A DNA stretch of 64,000 bases from Dactylis glomerata (lineage: Eukaryota; Streptophyta; Magnoliopsida; Poales; Poaceae), in assembly GCA_007115705.1 (NCBI GenBank), contig QXEO01000168.1:62001-126000 (forward strand), given 5' to 3'. This document shows, in pieces, positions 1 to 11,960 of the stretch. Both the position numbers and the translations under genes were made by a program. Each line of letters starts with the position of its first letter. Within the stretch, counting starts at the first letter, position 1. The notes beneath the pieces were generated by a model that searched no databases, was not told the origin of the DNA, and worked only from the letters and a program-made list of their open reading frames with translations.

Positions 1-1166
1 CAATAAATTTAACCCAAAAAGCAATATAGAGTTGGCAAGAATTTTTTTTATGTGTTTACTAACCAACTCAAATATCGCTGATCCACCCCTACTCGTTATC
101 CTTTGCCGACAACCTCCTAGACACGTCGCTTACTACCTTGCGCCAACATCTTGTTGTCGGCACATCTTTGTCCAATCATTGTACCAAGTCACATCCTCAG
201 AGCTGCTCATCACTTATGGTCATCCTTACTTTTTCATATAGATGTATTCTTGCCTCCTCCTCCTCCCACTAGTATTTGGCGATGTTTTCTCCCCTCTCAT
301 GTGCTTCACCTCATAGATGAGGTTTCTCTTTAGTATGAGCACATTTTGATGGATGCACGTCCGATTTTTGAACAACCTCTCCTTAGTGGCGCAATCGGTA
401 GTTACCCTCGTCTTATCGTCTTCGTCAAAGTTGTTTCTCAAGGGCTCGACTTGCCCAGGAAAACAGCCTTGGAGCTCTGAGAGGAAGTCTGTTCTGTCTG
501 TGAGGGCTTTGCAAACCCGTCCTATCCTGAAGTGGATGAACATTGGGCCTCCAAGCACAACGCAGTCGACCTGGCCCGCAATTCCTATACATCGCCCATC
601 CCGATGTGGCATATTGACGTCGCGTACACCCTCAAGCTGTTGTCGCTCTTATGGGTCTGGCCCGCTAAATTGTGGTCGCTGCACAGCTTCGGTTTTGAAC
701 CATTCTTCTTTTCAGTTTTTTGTTTGAATCTTTTGTGTTTTTTCAGGTCACTGATTCTGTATTTTTTTAAAATTTGCTCAGATTTCAAAATTGTTCGAAT
801 TTGATATGTTTTAAATTTCAAGATTTCAAATTTGTTCATGATTTTGAATAAGTTTCGTGATTTTTAAAGTGTTCATGATTTTTAAAAAGCTTCAGATTTT
901 CTAAAAAACATTATTTAAAAAACTTATATTTTTAGAATGAAATGAAAAAGAAAAACGAGCCAACATATTAATGGGTCGGCACATAGTTAGCCATCCTTCA
1001 AGCGCCGCCTCGCTTCTGCGCCGCAAGGAGCGGTATACATGACCTCCCGATGGCCCGACAAGAAATTGGGTTGATAGACAGTCGTTTAACCACCAGCCTG
1101 ATTATCAAACTCATAAAACTTGTTTTTTAGTGTAGCCCATGAAACTTGTGACAATCCTCACTCCTA
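1..1166. other. Intergenic, no gene recognised
   Basis: Several short open frames occur here but none has a recognisable domain, splice structure or codon bias. Bases about 740-950 are an AT-rich low-complexity stretch of poly-T and poly-A tracts. A similar AT-rich stretch lies at 1800-2165, so the two may flank one old, unidentified element that the MITE at 1167 later entered. This last point is inference. Confidence 0.5.
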
Positions 1167-1715
1167 GGGTGTGTTCGGTTCTGGAATTTGGAGGAATGGA
1201 ACGGGTCGATTCCGTCCCTAGGACCAATTCCTGTGTTCGGTTGGAGAGAAGGAACGGAACCAACTAGTCCCCCGAAATGGAATATTCCTCCCAGATGCGG
1301 AACGGACCGATCCGGCCAAATCGGCCGGACGAGGTGGAATGGCACAGCGCCTTCCTCTAATTAATCAAGTTTAGCAATAATTAATCAAGATTGGCTATAA
1401 TTAATCGTGTTTAGCAATAATTAATTAAGATTAGAAATAATTAATCAAGATTGCCGCCTGCGTGGCAAGGCCTGCCGCCTACGGGGGTGGCGGCATGCCT
1501 GCGTGGCATGGCCTGCCGCCTACGGGGTTGGCGGCAAGGGTGCCGGCATGGGGGGTGGCGGCATGCCACGTCACCACCTCGTTCTGCCCCATTCCATTCT
1601 CCAAGACCACCGAACACAAGGATGGAACCGTTCCGTTCCTCAAATTTTTCCGAACCGAACACAGGGTCGGAACCATTCCATGCCCTAGGAATGGAACCAT
1701 TCCATTCCGTCCTCC
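1167..1715. mobile_element. Harbinger/Tourist-type MITE, right end lost
   Basis: It starts GGGTGTGTTCGGTTCTGG after CTA. Its first 260 bases align by eye with the left arm of the complete element at 21389, including the shared CGGCCGGACGAGGTGGAAT block and the following AATTAATCAAG-type repeats. The right arm keeps the CGAACACA-type subterminal motifs near 1610 and 1655. The terminal AACCGAACACACCC is absent, so the element seems truncated near 1715. A GC-rich CTGCCGCCTACGGGG duplication (about 1450-1560) sits in the middle and is not seen in the 21389 copy. Confidence 0.65.
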
Positions 1716-4387
1716 CCGACTCCTCTAGTGCATGGTCCTCAACACCTCGTTAGCGATGCACCCAACAACACCTCGTTAGCTGGCCGTGGCCTATCCGTCA
1801 CTTCTCCTTTTTTTTCTGCTTCTTTTTTGAAAAAAATTTGAAATTCCATTTTTTTTCAAAAATATGAACATTTGGTTAAATCAAAATTTTCCAAAACCTA
1901 AACTTTTTAAATCTGAATAGTTTTTGAATTCTAAACATTTTTAAAATTCTAAGCATTTTTTAATTTAAAAAATAAAATCTATTCTCATTTGAACAAATTT
2001 GAAAACTAAACAATTTCAAAATTTAAACAAATTTCAAATTTGAATATATTCAAAATTGAGCAAAATCAAAATCTGAAAAGAAAAAATTCAAATTTAAACA
2101 ATTTTATAATCTGTTCAGATTTTTTTAAAAATAAAAATGAATATTAAAGAAAAAAGAAAAAGAAAAAAAAGAACGTGCTAAAATGGGCCTGGCCCGGCAT
2201 AGAAATCCATCTGGCGCGCACCATTCGGGGCCCGCACGTGGGCGGTGTATAGGATTTGTGCTCCTAGTTCAGCTCCACGAGAGGGAGCCCGCGATCGTTG
2301 CCTATTCGTTCCCCTCATGGTGACGCTGTCATGGCCTCGGTCGGCTGCAACATGGAGTAATTAATCTTCACACTTTGGCTTTGGCAGTATGGCACTATGC
2401 ACCTGTCTATATCGAACGGGAACAAGTCATCCACTCATTCACTGCAGGTTATGGCAGGCACGGACAACACAAGCAACATGCGAAGGAGAAGTCGGATTTG
2501 TGCAAACTGGAACTTGGAAAATTTCACGCACGTCGCGCTCTTCTTGGTTTCTTTCTCCGATCTAGTTGGTGGATCATTAGAGGTTGAACAGTTGCACTTT
2601 CCTCTTCCTCCCTCTCTTGTCGTGTATAAATGGATCGAAGAGCCGCAGGATCCATAGCATCCACGCTCGGAGCATCGATCGTTGCGAGTTGCGACGCTAG
2701 GCCGCATTGCGCCGTGCAAGCGGTGAAATCCGGGCAAGGAGAGCCGCGTTGGAGAAGCAGGGCACGTGCAGATAATCGTAAGAGCTGTATATATGTGGCA
2801 AGTTATATATGCACGTGGTCTTCTTCTCCAACACGGATTTCCTCGCCCCACGTTACGGATCCAACCATGGCAACACGATCCAAGAGCTTCACAGAGGTAT
2901 ATATGCTTCGATGATTGTATTTCCTGAGCTAATTCACCCATGTACTAGTAACACAGCGGCAGGGTGCTGCCAAAAGTTGCTGACGAGCAGGTAGGGGCCG
3001 GGGGCGACGATGCCTGGCACGCGAAGGGTCATACTCGGACTGCTGACTTCATCTTCCATCAGTTTCAACTTTCAACGGGAGAGGCCAGAGGCCATCACGG
3101 TTTTTCCCCGTTATTCTACTTTCTAAATTTTGGTGACTTTTGCTCCGGCGCGTGGAACATGCCTGCCAACTTACTAGATAAACATTATTCGAGTCACCCT
3201 AGCTACCGTTATTCCTTTACCTATAGCTGTTAATCTGACGCAGCAGTACCACACATCAAATTGGGGCTCAATAATTATATGTGTAATCCTAGGTGGTAAT
3301 CCTCTTTAGTAAACTCTTGAGAAACTGCGGTCTTCGGTTTTCGCCCAGTTTTTTGTTAATTAACTGGACAATTCTCTTCTTCTTAATTAATAGATTGGAG
3401 CAAAGTTTTTGCTCCCGTTTCAAAAAAAAGAAACTGCGGTCTAAATTCTTTTTGGCTTCTCCTGTGCCTTACCTTATTATCTGAGTTGTATGATGAAAAG
3501 TATGTAATGCCCTTACAAAAAATTTGTGTTCTGACTAATAATAGTTCAACTCAATGCGAACAAAAAATGTAGCACAAACTTCACTCCATGCTAGTGCAAA
3601 GACATCCACAACCACCAACAATACGACCGCAAAGCAAAAAAATATGTCCTAAACTAAGCACCAAGCCGTATCCCGATAGATATCGATCACCTCCGAGATT
3701 AATAGCTTACACTCGCTTCGCATGTCAACGCACCATGCATCCATCCTTGATGTTGTAAAGGAGGTGGCAAGTGGATGGCGGGTCTCGGCTAACCCCGAGA
3801 AGGCACCATGTTGGACTTCCATGCAACAGCAAAACCTGTTTGCGACATTAACACTCGCACATGCTTTTTCCATGGAAAACCTTGTGCGAAGTATACGTGC
3901 AGTCAAAAAATTTCGAAATCGCGCCTAACTTTCAAACAAAAAATATCAATTAGCAGGAGATATTCATTGATATTGTCACAATTTACGTAACATAGCATGT
4001 CAAGTGAATTGGGCCAAATCAACAAATATCCGTATGTATAGTTGGTTCTCAAACAAAAAATATGAGAGACATAGTATTCGAACTCTCTGCCTCCCCTGAG
4101 ATCACTAATTCAATTGAAACCACTGTGCTAGGTTATGATATTGTATGCGACGTGTTAACCTTTTTTCTATATAATAATTAACTTCATTCAAAGAAATATA
4201 TATAATCAGAAAGAGTACCGCACGATGGATTCGTACAAATATTACTTTTGCACAAAGTTAGAACAAGGCCAGCGCGCGATCAACACTCTTTTCCGATCTG
4301 CCATACACACACACGAGTAATGTTAAATACGCGTTAGCGATGGGCAACATCAAGGAATCGGTGCAAGTAATAAAAGCGTCGCTTAAT
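1716..4387. other. Intergenic, no gene recognised
   Basis: Bases 1800-2165 are AT-rich low complexity. Around 2620-2640 there is a TATAAAT-like sequence upstream of a 94-codon open frame (2630-2914). That frame has no recognisable domain and is not supported by anything else, so I do not call it a gene. The rest shows no repeats or domains I recognise. Confidence 0.45.
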
Positions 4388-4398
4388 AAATGCACACG
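4388..4398. repeat. Left target-site duplication of retroposon
   Basis: AAATGCACACG occurs here and again at 12843-12853, directly after the A-rich tail of the GC-rich retroposon. An 11-bp direct repeat adjoining a poly-A tail is the signature of LINE-mediated insertion. Confidence 0.7.
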
Positions 4399-4954
4399 GA
4401 CTCCGACCGAACTCAACACCTCTCGCTCTCGTCCCCCTTCCTTCCCTTCCCTTGAGAGTCAAAGGCCGGCCGCCGGCGCCCCTCTCCCCCTCCTCCGGCG
4501 GCTTGGCCGGCCAGAGTGACTGGGAGGGGGCGGCCGGATCTTGTATATAGCCTGTAGCGTAGGTTTTGGTTCGACTCTTGGCGCTCTGCCGGGGTGCTTC
4601 GAGCCGGCATCGGCGGGCGATGCTACTCGGCGGCGGGATCGTTTCCCTCTCTGGCGTCTGTGGAGGATAGCGGGCAGGGCCGGATCCAGCCAGGGTGCCT
4701 CTAATAAGCCCGTTCTTATCGAGGAATCTTGTTCATCGGCTCGGGATCCAGAGTTCCCTCCTCAAGCTCGTCGTGGTGACGAGATAGGACTAGATTCGGC
4801 GATTCCTGTGGCTGGTGGGCTCGATCTGTACCGACGTCTGCTGCTTCAAGCTTTCCGTCATCGATGTGCTGGCCTTGGTGGTCGGTTTCGGAGATGGCCG
4901 ATCTCCCGGTCTCCTCTGCTTTGGGTCGTCTCCACTCTGCTTCTCCTTTCCTTG

Positions 4955-4959
4955 CTGGC
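4955..4959. repeat. Target-site duplication CTGGC, left copy
   Basis: CTGGC directly precedes the left LTR (TGATGTCTAC) and is repeated at 11956-11960 directly after the right LTR (GACGTATCA). A 5-bp duplication is normal for LTR retrotransposons and fixes the element borders. Confidence 0.9.
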
Positions 4960-6527
4960 TGATGTCTACGCACTTCTATTCTTGTAGACACTTGTTGGAC
5001 CTCCAAGTGCAGAGGTTTGTAGAACAGCAGCAAGTTTCCCTTAAGTGGATCACCCAAGGTTTATCGAACTCAGGGAGGTTAGAGGTCAAAGCTATCCCTC
5101 TCAAGCAACCCTGCAATTACGATACAGAAAGTCTCTTGTGTCCCCAACACATCCAATACACTTGTCAAATGTATAGGTGCACTAGTTCGGCGAAGATATA
5201 GTGAAATACAAGTGGTATAGATGATTATAAGTAGCAAACGTGATGTGAAATAAATATCGCTGCGAGCAAACAAGTAACAAAATAGCAAGTAAACGGTGTG
5301 CAAAGCTTGGAAACAAGGCCTAGGGATCATACTTTCACTAGTAGACACACTCCCAACAATATAACATGAATGAACAAATAAACAACTTCTCTCCACTATG
5401 GTACTCTGAATTACTCTCCTATTGAATAACACTAATCATTGCGTAGTGGCTACAGAAGCACCCCTTAAAGTTCATCAAGTACTTGACAAACACCACTCAT
5501 AGAGATATCCAAATCAGATCACAATTCAAGATAGAAATCATTGCAACTTAGACCAAGTACTAACACGGTGCACACACTGTCAACATTACACCGTGAAAGG
5601 AGGAATAGATCACTCAATACTATCATAGTAATAATTACTCTCATAATCCACAAGAGATCACAATCATAGCCTAAACCAAGTACCACCACGATGCACGCAC
5701 TGTCACCGTTACACCATGGCAGGAGGAATAGATTACTTTAATAACATCACTAGAGTACACTATAATAATTAAGCATAGGAGTAGCATAATATCTGAATAA
5801 TAACATCTACTTGTTCAACATGATACAAAGCTCACGATCACATAAAGATCACATCATGGGAGAGAGAGGTGAACCACATAGCTACCGGTAGAGCCCTCAG
5901 CCCCGGGGATGAACTACTCCCTCCTCATCATAGGAGACAGCAAGGTTGATGGAGATGGCGGTGAGGTCGATGGAGATGGTGAAGACGGCGATGGAGACCG
6001 ATGGAGATGGCTCCGGGGGCACTTCCCCGTCCCGGCAGGGTGCCGGAACAGAGACTTCTGTCCCCCGAAATTCGTCGATGGCGGCGGCGGAACTACGGAA
6101 CTCTTTCTGGAAATTTGCCGACTCCTCTAGAGTTTTCCGTCCCGAGGCTTTATATAGGCGAAGGGGCGATGTCAGAGGGCTGCCAGGGCCTCCTCACACA
6201 GGGACGGCGCGGCCAGGGCCTGGGCCGCGCCAGCCCTGTGTGAGGGAGGCATGTGGCCCCTCTCCTTCCTCTCTTCGGATGTCTGGATGCTCCCGGGAAA
6301 AATAAGACTTCTGGAACTTATTTCGTCCAATTCCGAGAATATTTCCTGTGTATCACTTCTGAAACACAAAAACAGCAGAAAACAGGGAACTGGCACTGTG
6401 GCAACTCGTTAATAGGTTAGTTCCGGAAAATGCATAAAAGTGCCACGAAGTGTAACGAAACATCGGGTAAATGGTGTAAAAACAAGCATGGAGCATCAAA
6501 AATTATAGATACGTTGAAGACGTATCA
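4960..6527 (-). repeat. Gypsy 3' LTR (left copy)
   Basis: It matches 10369-11955 nearly base for base. On the minus strand it begins TGATACGTC and ends GACATCA. It lacks the 19-bp duplication seen at about 11656-11674 in the partner copy. Confidence 0.9.
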
Positions 6528-9420
6528 GCATCCCCAAGCTTAACTCCTGCTCGTCCTCGAGTAGGTAAGTGATAACAAAAGAAATAATTTTTGAGGTGAC
6601 ATGCACCTACACAATCTTGATCATATACGTAAGCATTGTGAGCTGTGATCATAAGAACTTAAAACATGGGCATGAAAGATATAATCTTGACAATATAAAC
6701 TTAGCAACCATGTTATAACATGAAAATGAACACAAACAAAAGATTATGAAAATAAAACAATGAAAGTCAAACGTGTGTTCAAATCATAAGGAAAAACATA
6801 CAAGTGGTTTTCAGTTTGTCCTTCATAGAGAGCAAAACATAAATGCATAGGACACCTTCAAGTTTAAGAGGGTGACTAGATACAAGTAATTTAAGAACAA
6901 GTGAAACCAACAATATGAATCAATCAATGAACTTTGGGACAATGCATATTACACTAAGAATGACAACTATGCTCTCTTAGGCCTTGTTTGGTACTAGAGT
7001 TTTGATGGGGATTAGTGAGGATAATCCCCTAGAGTATTGGGTGAAACCTTCACCTTCACCCAATCCCCACAAAACCCCACCCACAATCCACTAGGTAGAG
7101 GTAGAGTATTGGGGATTGAGAAAAATACACTAAAATTTAGGGAAGAGCGGGGATTAGCGGGGATTATACTCGCCCAATACTCTAGTACCAAATATACTTT
7201 TAGAAGTGAGTGGGGATTTGGGGTTTGGTGGGGATTATCCCCACCAATCCCCACCAAAACTCTAGTACCAAACAAGCCCTTAGACGGTGCATAAAGGTAG
7301 AAGGTGGTGACTCAACATAAAAGTAAAAGAAAGGCCCTTCGCAGAGGGAAGCAGTGATTAAACATGTGCTAGAGCTTTTCATTTGTAAAAAAGAGAGATA
7401 AAAATTGGTTTTGAGAGGTGGTTGTCTTTGTCAACGACTGGCAATGGGGTTCTTACTATCTTCCATACAAAAATGAAGCAAGTTTTTGAGAGAGAGAGAT
7501 TGGCACTTTTGTGCTCTTTTATAAAGCTTGGCACTCCTCCCCACCTTTTTTTCTTTCACAAACCATGGCTAACCAATTTCATCGGGTGCCCACCAACATT
7601 CACTTTTCATGGAGGAGTGCCTTTTTTTCTTTCTTTTTCTCTTTTTTTTCTTTTTGGAATAAGCAATATGGAAGATAGCAAATCCGACCACTACGTCCCC
7701 ATGAGCTGAAAACAGTGTCACAAAACGAGAAGTGTTTTGAAGGTTTTTGAAAGGTAGCACATGAAAATTTACTTTGGAATGGCTCACAAATACCATGCAT
7801 AGGAGTTTATAGTGGACACAATGGCAAACTTTAGATTTTAGGAGTTGGATGCACGAGTAGAGCTCATACTCAGTACAAGGTGAGGGCTAGCAAAAGACTG
7901 GGAGCGACCAACTAAGAGAGCAATAATGGCCATAATCATGCAAAGCGACAAAGCGATATTAAAAGAAGCATACGATGGCATCAAAAGTCAAAAACTAAAT
8001 GATCATGAAGGCTATTGGCGACTTTTGTAAGAGTCTAACATGTGTGAGCATGCGCCAAGTCAACCCAAATAAAGCATCAAGGAGAAAACCAAAATAATGC
8101 TTCCAAACGATAAAAACAACGCATGATTTTTTCAAAGGCTCATTAAGCAATCTCAGTTATTTGAGACAAGTCATGCTACAGCAAAACCACTAAGCATACT
8201 ATCAAAAAGACATCAAGCATGACATGAAAAAGCCTAAGCCGCAGTCTACACAAGCTCCTTCTTGTACCACTATTTTGCACAAAGCTTTTTTCTCTTTTCC
8301 AACACCATTTGAAATTTTTATAAACACCTCTTTTGATGAAAACCAATAAAGATCAGAGGCAAAAATACACCTTGATGAAAAGATATAACAAGATCTGAAC
8401 ACAAATCAAGGCGAAAAAATGCAAGCTAAACCCAGTAGCAGAAAAAGAGAACACTCGTTGAAACGATAGGAGTGAAAAACAGAGTGTTCTTGGCAAATGA
8501 AAAACGGAGTTCATCTCCCTCCAAAAGAAACATGATGTGATCTAACCATTTATTGCAGCAAACAAAACTAAACTAATACTGAAAACTAAAACAACTGACG
8601 CTCCAAGAAAAACACATAGTGCATGAAGCAATAAAAATATAGTGTTTTGAAAGGTGACCTAATTTTTGCCGATGAAGAAGGGGTGCCTCGGGGGCATCCC
8701 CAAGCTTTGACGCTTGTACTTCTTGGATATTTCTTGGGGTGATGCATGGGCATCCCCAAGCTTGAGCTTTTGTCCATTCTTCAACTCATCTCATCATTCT
8801 CCAATCCCTACACTTGAAAACTTCCTTCATACAAAACTAAACACAAATCTATTAGCAACATTAGTGTAGCATAACATATAATCAACCTCTTTTTACTTCA
8901 GGTTTCAACTCAAAACCACCACATATATAGCAAATACCACTGTAGCAACTTCCCCAAAAGTTCCGTGATTAAAAGAACTCAAAAGAAAGCGATAAAGCGG
9001 CAAACACAAATATTGGCAGAAATCTGTCAAAACAGAACAGCTGACAAAGGTCGAATTTTTAAAGGGTTTTCTGTTGCTCAAATCAAAAAGTGTTCAACTA
9101 ATGAAAGTTTGGATATAACCTGGGGCATATGCACAAGAAATCGCAGGTCCAAAAGATTTACAGAGAATTTTCACGAATTTTTACGGTGCAGCACCAAAAA
9201 CAGTTTCAGGACAGCAACATCCCCAAATCTTACCTCACTCAAATTAGAGGCTTCTCTTGGCACAACAACGAAATAAAAAGGATAAGGAGAGGTCATTACT
9301 GTAGTAATAACTTCCAAGACTCAAATAAAAGAAAAAGTACTGAAAATAAATAATAGGTTATCTCCCAAGAGTGCTTTTCTTTAACGCCTTTGAGCTAGGC
9401 GCAGTAATTTGCAAAGATGC
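6528..9420 (-). other. Internal non-coding region of the Gypsy element
   Basis: AT-rich sequence without a long open frame or recognisable pol domain. It contains a nested Harbinger-type MITE at 6980-7279. The phrase CATCCCCAAGCTT occurs at 6529, at about 8694 and at about 8751, so the polypurine-tract-like motif is repeated internally; only the copy at 6528 adjoins an LTR. Confidence 0.6.
6980..7279. mobile_element. Tourist/Harbinger-type MITE nested in the Gypsy element
   Basis: A 300-bp element. It begins GGCCTTGTTTGGTACTAGAG and ends with the inverted copy CTCTAGTACCAAACAAGCCC, one mismatch in the first bases. TTA occurs on both sides (6977-6979 and 7280-7282), the duplication expected for PIF/Harbinger. 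The interior is GGGGATTA-rich and forms further inverted repeats. It has no coding capacity and would be moved by a Harbinger transposase in trans. Confidence 0.85.
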
Positions 9421-10233
9421 TCATGTGGGCGCCATATGAGAGCTTGAGGCAAATGCGCCATATAGGAACTTAAAGCAATAGAGAGCATCAAAAAGCAAAT
9501 GTGAAAGACATTTATATCTGAACCACTTCCTATGCATAGGAATCTTGTAAGAAAATAAATCAACGAGGCACATAGTAGCAAGCATGGATAGATAAAACAA
9601 GTGCCACTTCAAGATTTCCAACATAAAGAGGGGAAACTTACTATTGTTAAGATCCATCAAACCATGTTTCCCTCTCTCATAATAACTTTCAGTAGCATCA
9701 TGAATAGAACTAACAATATAACTATCACATAAAGCATCCCTATCATGAGCCACATGCATAAAAGAATTAATACTCACCAAAGGAACAATAGTAGTAGGAG
9801 CAGATTCAGCAGAATAATTATTCTCATCACCATAATCATCAAAAATAGGAGGCATATTGTAATCATAACTAATTTTATCCTCAATAGTCAGTGAACTGAA
9901 AATATTATACTCATCATCACAAGCTAGAGAACTACTATGTCGCAAAGCATATTCTTCAAACATATCATCATAAGAAGGAACATCACATAGGGGAGATAAA
10001 ATATCATTAGAGCAAACTTTCTCCACTAAAGCTGGAGGACTAAAAATATCATGCTTAACAAAACCAGCTTCCCCAAGCTTAGACTTTTCTATAGCATTAG
10101 CAATAACGGTATTCAAAGCATTCGTACTAATAACATTGCTATGCAAAATAAGCTCAAAAGGGTTTTCAATTTTCTCTTCAAACACTTCATATCTAAACTC
10201 AGGAAAAAGACTAAAGAACTCATTATTTTCCAT
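9421..10233 (-). CDS. 270-aa open frame of a Gypsy element, function unknown
   Basis: An uninterrupted frame starting MENNEFFSLFPEFRYEVFEE, 110 bp downstream of the primer-binding site, in the position where gag begins in a complete Gypsy element. The N-terminal two thirds are acidic and rich in Asn, Ser and Asp. The C-terminal part (about residues 200-255) is hydrophobic and aromatic and could form one or two membrane segments, for example KWHLFYLSMLATMCLVDLFS. I see no zinc knuckle, protease or capsid motif, so I do not call it gag. I recall similar frames as common in repetitive Triticeae DNA but cannot name a function. The frame appears intact while the rest of the interior is non-coding. 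Confidence 0.5.
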   Translation of the reverse strand: MENNEFFSLFPEFRYEVFEEKIENPFELILHSNVISTNALNTVIANAIEKSKLGEAGFVKHDIFSPPALVEKVCSNDILSPLCDVPSYDDMFEEYALRHSSSLACDDEYNIFSSLTIEDKISYDYNMPPIFDDYGDENNYSAESAPTTIVPLVSINSFMHVAHDRDALCDSYIVSSIHDATESYYERGKHGLMDLNNSKFPLFMLEILKWHLFYLSMLATMCLVDLFSYKIPMHRKWFRYKCLSHLLFDALYCFKFLYGAFASSSHMAPT

Positions 10234-10345
10234 TAAGCCTAACTAGTGAAAATAAAGAAACAAAAAGATGTAATTGCAGAATCTAAAGGAAATAACTCCG
10301 AGCACTCACACAGGAGGATGCGAGTACCTTTTACCTTACCTCCCC

Positions 10346-10358
10346 GGCAACGGCGCCA
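10346..10358 (-). other. Primer-binding site of the minus-strand Gypsy element
   Basis: On the minus strand this reads TGGCGCCGTTGCC, ten bases inside the 5' LTR. Sequences starting TGG at this place pair with the 3' end of a host tRNA to prime reverse transcription. Its side shows that the right-hand LTR is the 5' LTR. Confidence 0.75.
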
Positions 10359-10368
10359 AAAAAGAGCT

Positions 10369-11955
10369 TGATGTCTATGCACTTCTATTCTTGTAGACAC
10401 TTGTTGGGCCTCCAAGTGCAGAGGTTTGTAGAACAGCAGCAAGTTTCCCTTAAGTGGATCACCCAAGGTTTATCGAACTCAGGGAGGTTAGAGGTCAAAG
10501 CTATCCCTCTCAAGCAACCCTGCAATTACGATACAGAAAGTCTCTTGTGTCCCCAACACACCCAATACACTTGTCAAATGTATAGGTGCACTAGTTCGGC
10601 GAAGAGATAGTGAAATACAAGTGGTATAGATGATTATAAGTAGCAAACGTGATGTGAAATAAATATCGCTGCGAGTAAACAAGTAACAAAATAGCAAGTA
10701 AACGGTGTGCAAAGCTTGGAAACAAGGCCTAGGGATCATACTTTCACTAGTGGACACACTCCCAACAATATAACATGAATGAACAAATAAACAACTTCTC
10801 TCCACTATGGTACTCTGAATTACTCTCCTATTGAATAACACTAATCATTGCGTAGTGGCTACAGAAGCACCCCTTAAAGTTCATCAAGTACTTGACAAAC
10901 ACCACTCATAGAGATATCCAAATCAGATCACAATTCAAGATAGAAATCATTGCAACTTAGACCAAGTACTAACACGGTGCACACACTGTCAACATTACAC
11001 CATGAAAGGAGGAATAGATCACTCAATACTATCATAGTAATAATTACTCTCATAATCCACAAGAGATCACAATCATAGCCTAAACCAAGTACCACCACGA
11101 TGCACGCACTGTCACCGTTACACCATGGCAGGAGGAATAGATTACTTTAATAACATCACTAGAGTACACTATAATAATTAAGCATAGGAGTAGCATAATA
11201 TCTGAATAATAACATCTACTTGTTCAACATGATACAAAGCTCACGATCACATAAAGATCACATCATGGGAGAGAGAGGTGAACCACATAGCTACCGGTAG
11301 AGCCCTCAGCCCCGGGGATGAACTACTCCCTCCTCATCATAGGAGACAGCAAGGTTGATGGAGATGGCGGTGAGGTCGATGGAGACGGCGAAGACGGCGA
11401 TGGAGACCGATGGAGATGGCTCCAGGGGCACTTCCCCGTCCCGGCAGGGTGCCGGAACAAAGACTTCTGTCCCCCGAAATTCGTCGGTGGCGGCGGCGGA
11501 ACTACGGAACTCTTTCTGGAAATTTGCCGACTCCTCTATGGTTTTCCGTCCCGAGGCTTTATATAGGCGAAGGGGCGATGTCAGAGGGCTGCCAGGGCCT
11601 CCTCACACAGGGGCGGCGCGGCCAGGGCCTGGGCCGCGCCAGCCCTGTGTGAGGGAGCCAGCCCTGTGTGAGGGAGGCCTGTGGCCCCTCTCCTTCCTCT
11701 CTTCGGATGTCTGGATGCTCCCGGGAAAAATAAGACTTCTGGAACTTATTTCGTCCAATTCCGAGAATATTTCCTGTGTATCACTTCTGAAACACAAAAA
11801 CAGCAGAAAACAGGGAACTGGCACTGTGGCAACTCGTTAATAGGTTAGTTCCGGAAAATGCATAAAAGTTCCACGAAGTGTAACGAAACATCGGGTAAAT
11901 GGTGTAAAAACAAACATGGAGCATAAAAAATTATAGATACGTTGGAGACGTATCA
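10369..11955 (-). repeat. Gypsy 5' LTR (right copy) with TATA box
   Basis: This is the promoter-bearing LTR. TATATAAAG on the minus strand (complement of 11558-11566) is a good TATA box. The LTR carries a 19-bp tandem duplication near 11656-11674 (CCAGCCCTGTGTGAGGGAG twice) that the other LTR lacks, so it arose after insertion or was lost from the partner. Confidence 0.88.
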
Positions 11956-11960
11956 CTGGC
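11956..11960. repeat. Target-site duplication CTGGC, right copy
   Basis: Matches 4955-4959 and directly follows the CA that ends the right-hand LTR. Confidence 0.9.

Larger units (their letters stand above)
4960..11955 (-). mobile_element. Non-autonomous Gypsy LTR retrotransposon (Sabrina/WHAM-like)
   Basis: A complete element of about 7.0 kb in minus orientation. The LTRs are 4960-6527 (1568 bp, 3' LTR) and 10369-11955 (1587 bp, 5' LTR), bounded by TG and CA on the sense strand and by CTGGC duplications. A primer-binding site reading TGGCGCCGTTGCC on the minus strand lies at 10346-10358 beside the right LTR. A purine-rich AGCTTGGGGATGC adjoins the left LTR. The internal 3.8 kb holds one 270-codon frame and no reverse transcriptase, RNase H or integrase, so it must be mobilised in trans. 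By eye the LTRs differ at about 20 sites plus one 19-bp duplication, suggesting a fairly recent insertion. The family name is from memory of LTRs that begin TGATACGTC and is not certain. Confidence 0.88.

Noticed and set aside
226..612. 128-codon minus-strand frame at the left edge
   Set aside because: No recognisable domain, overlapping frames on the other strand are equally open, and no supporting signals exist.
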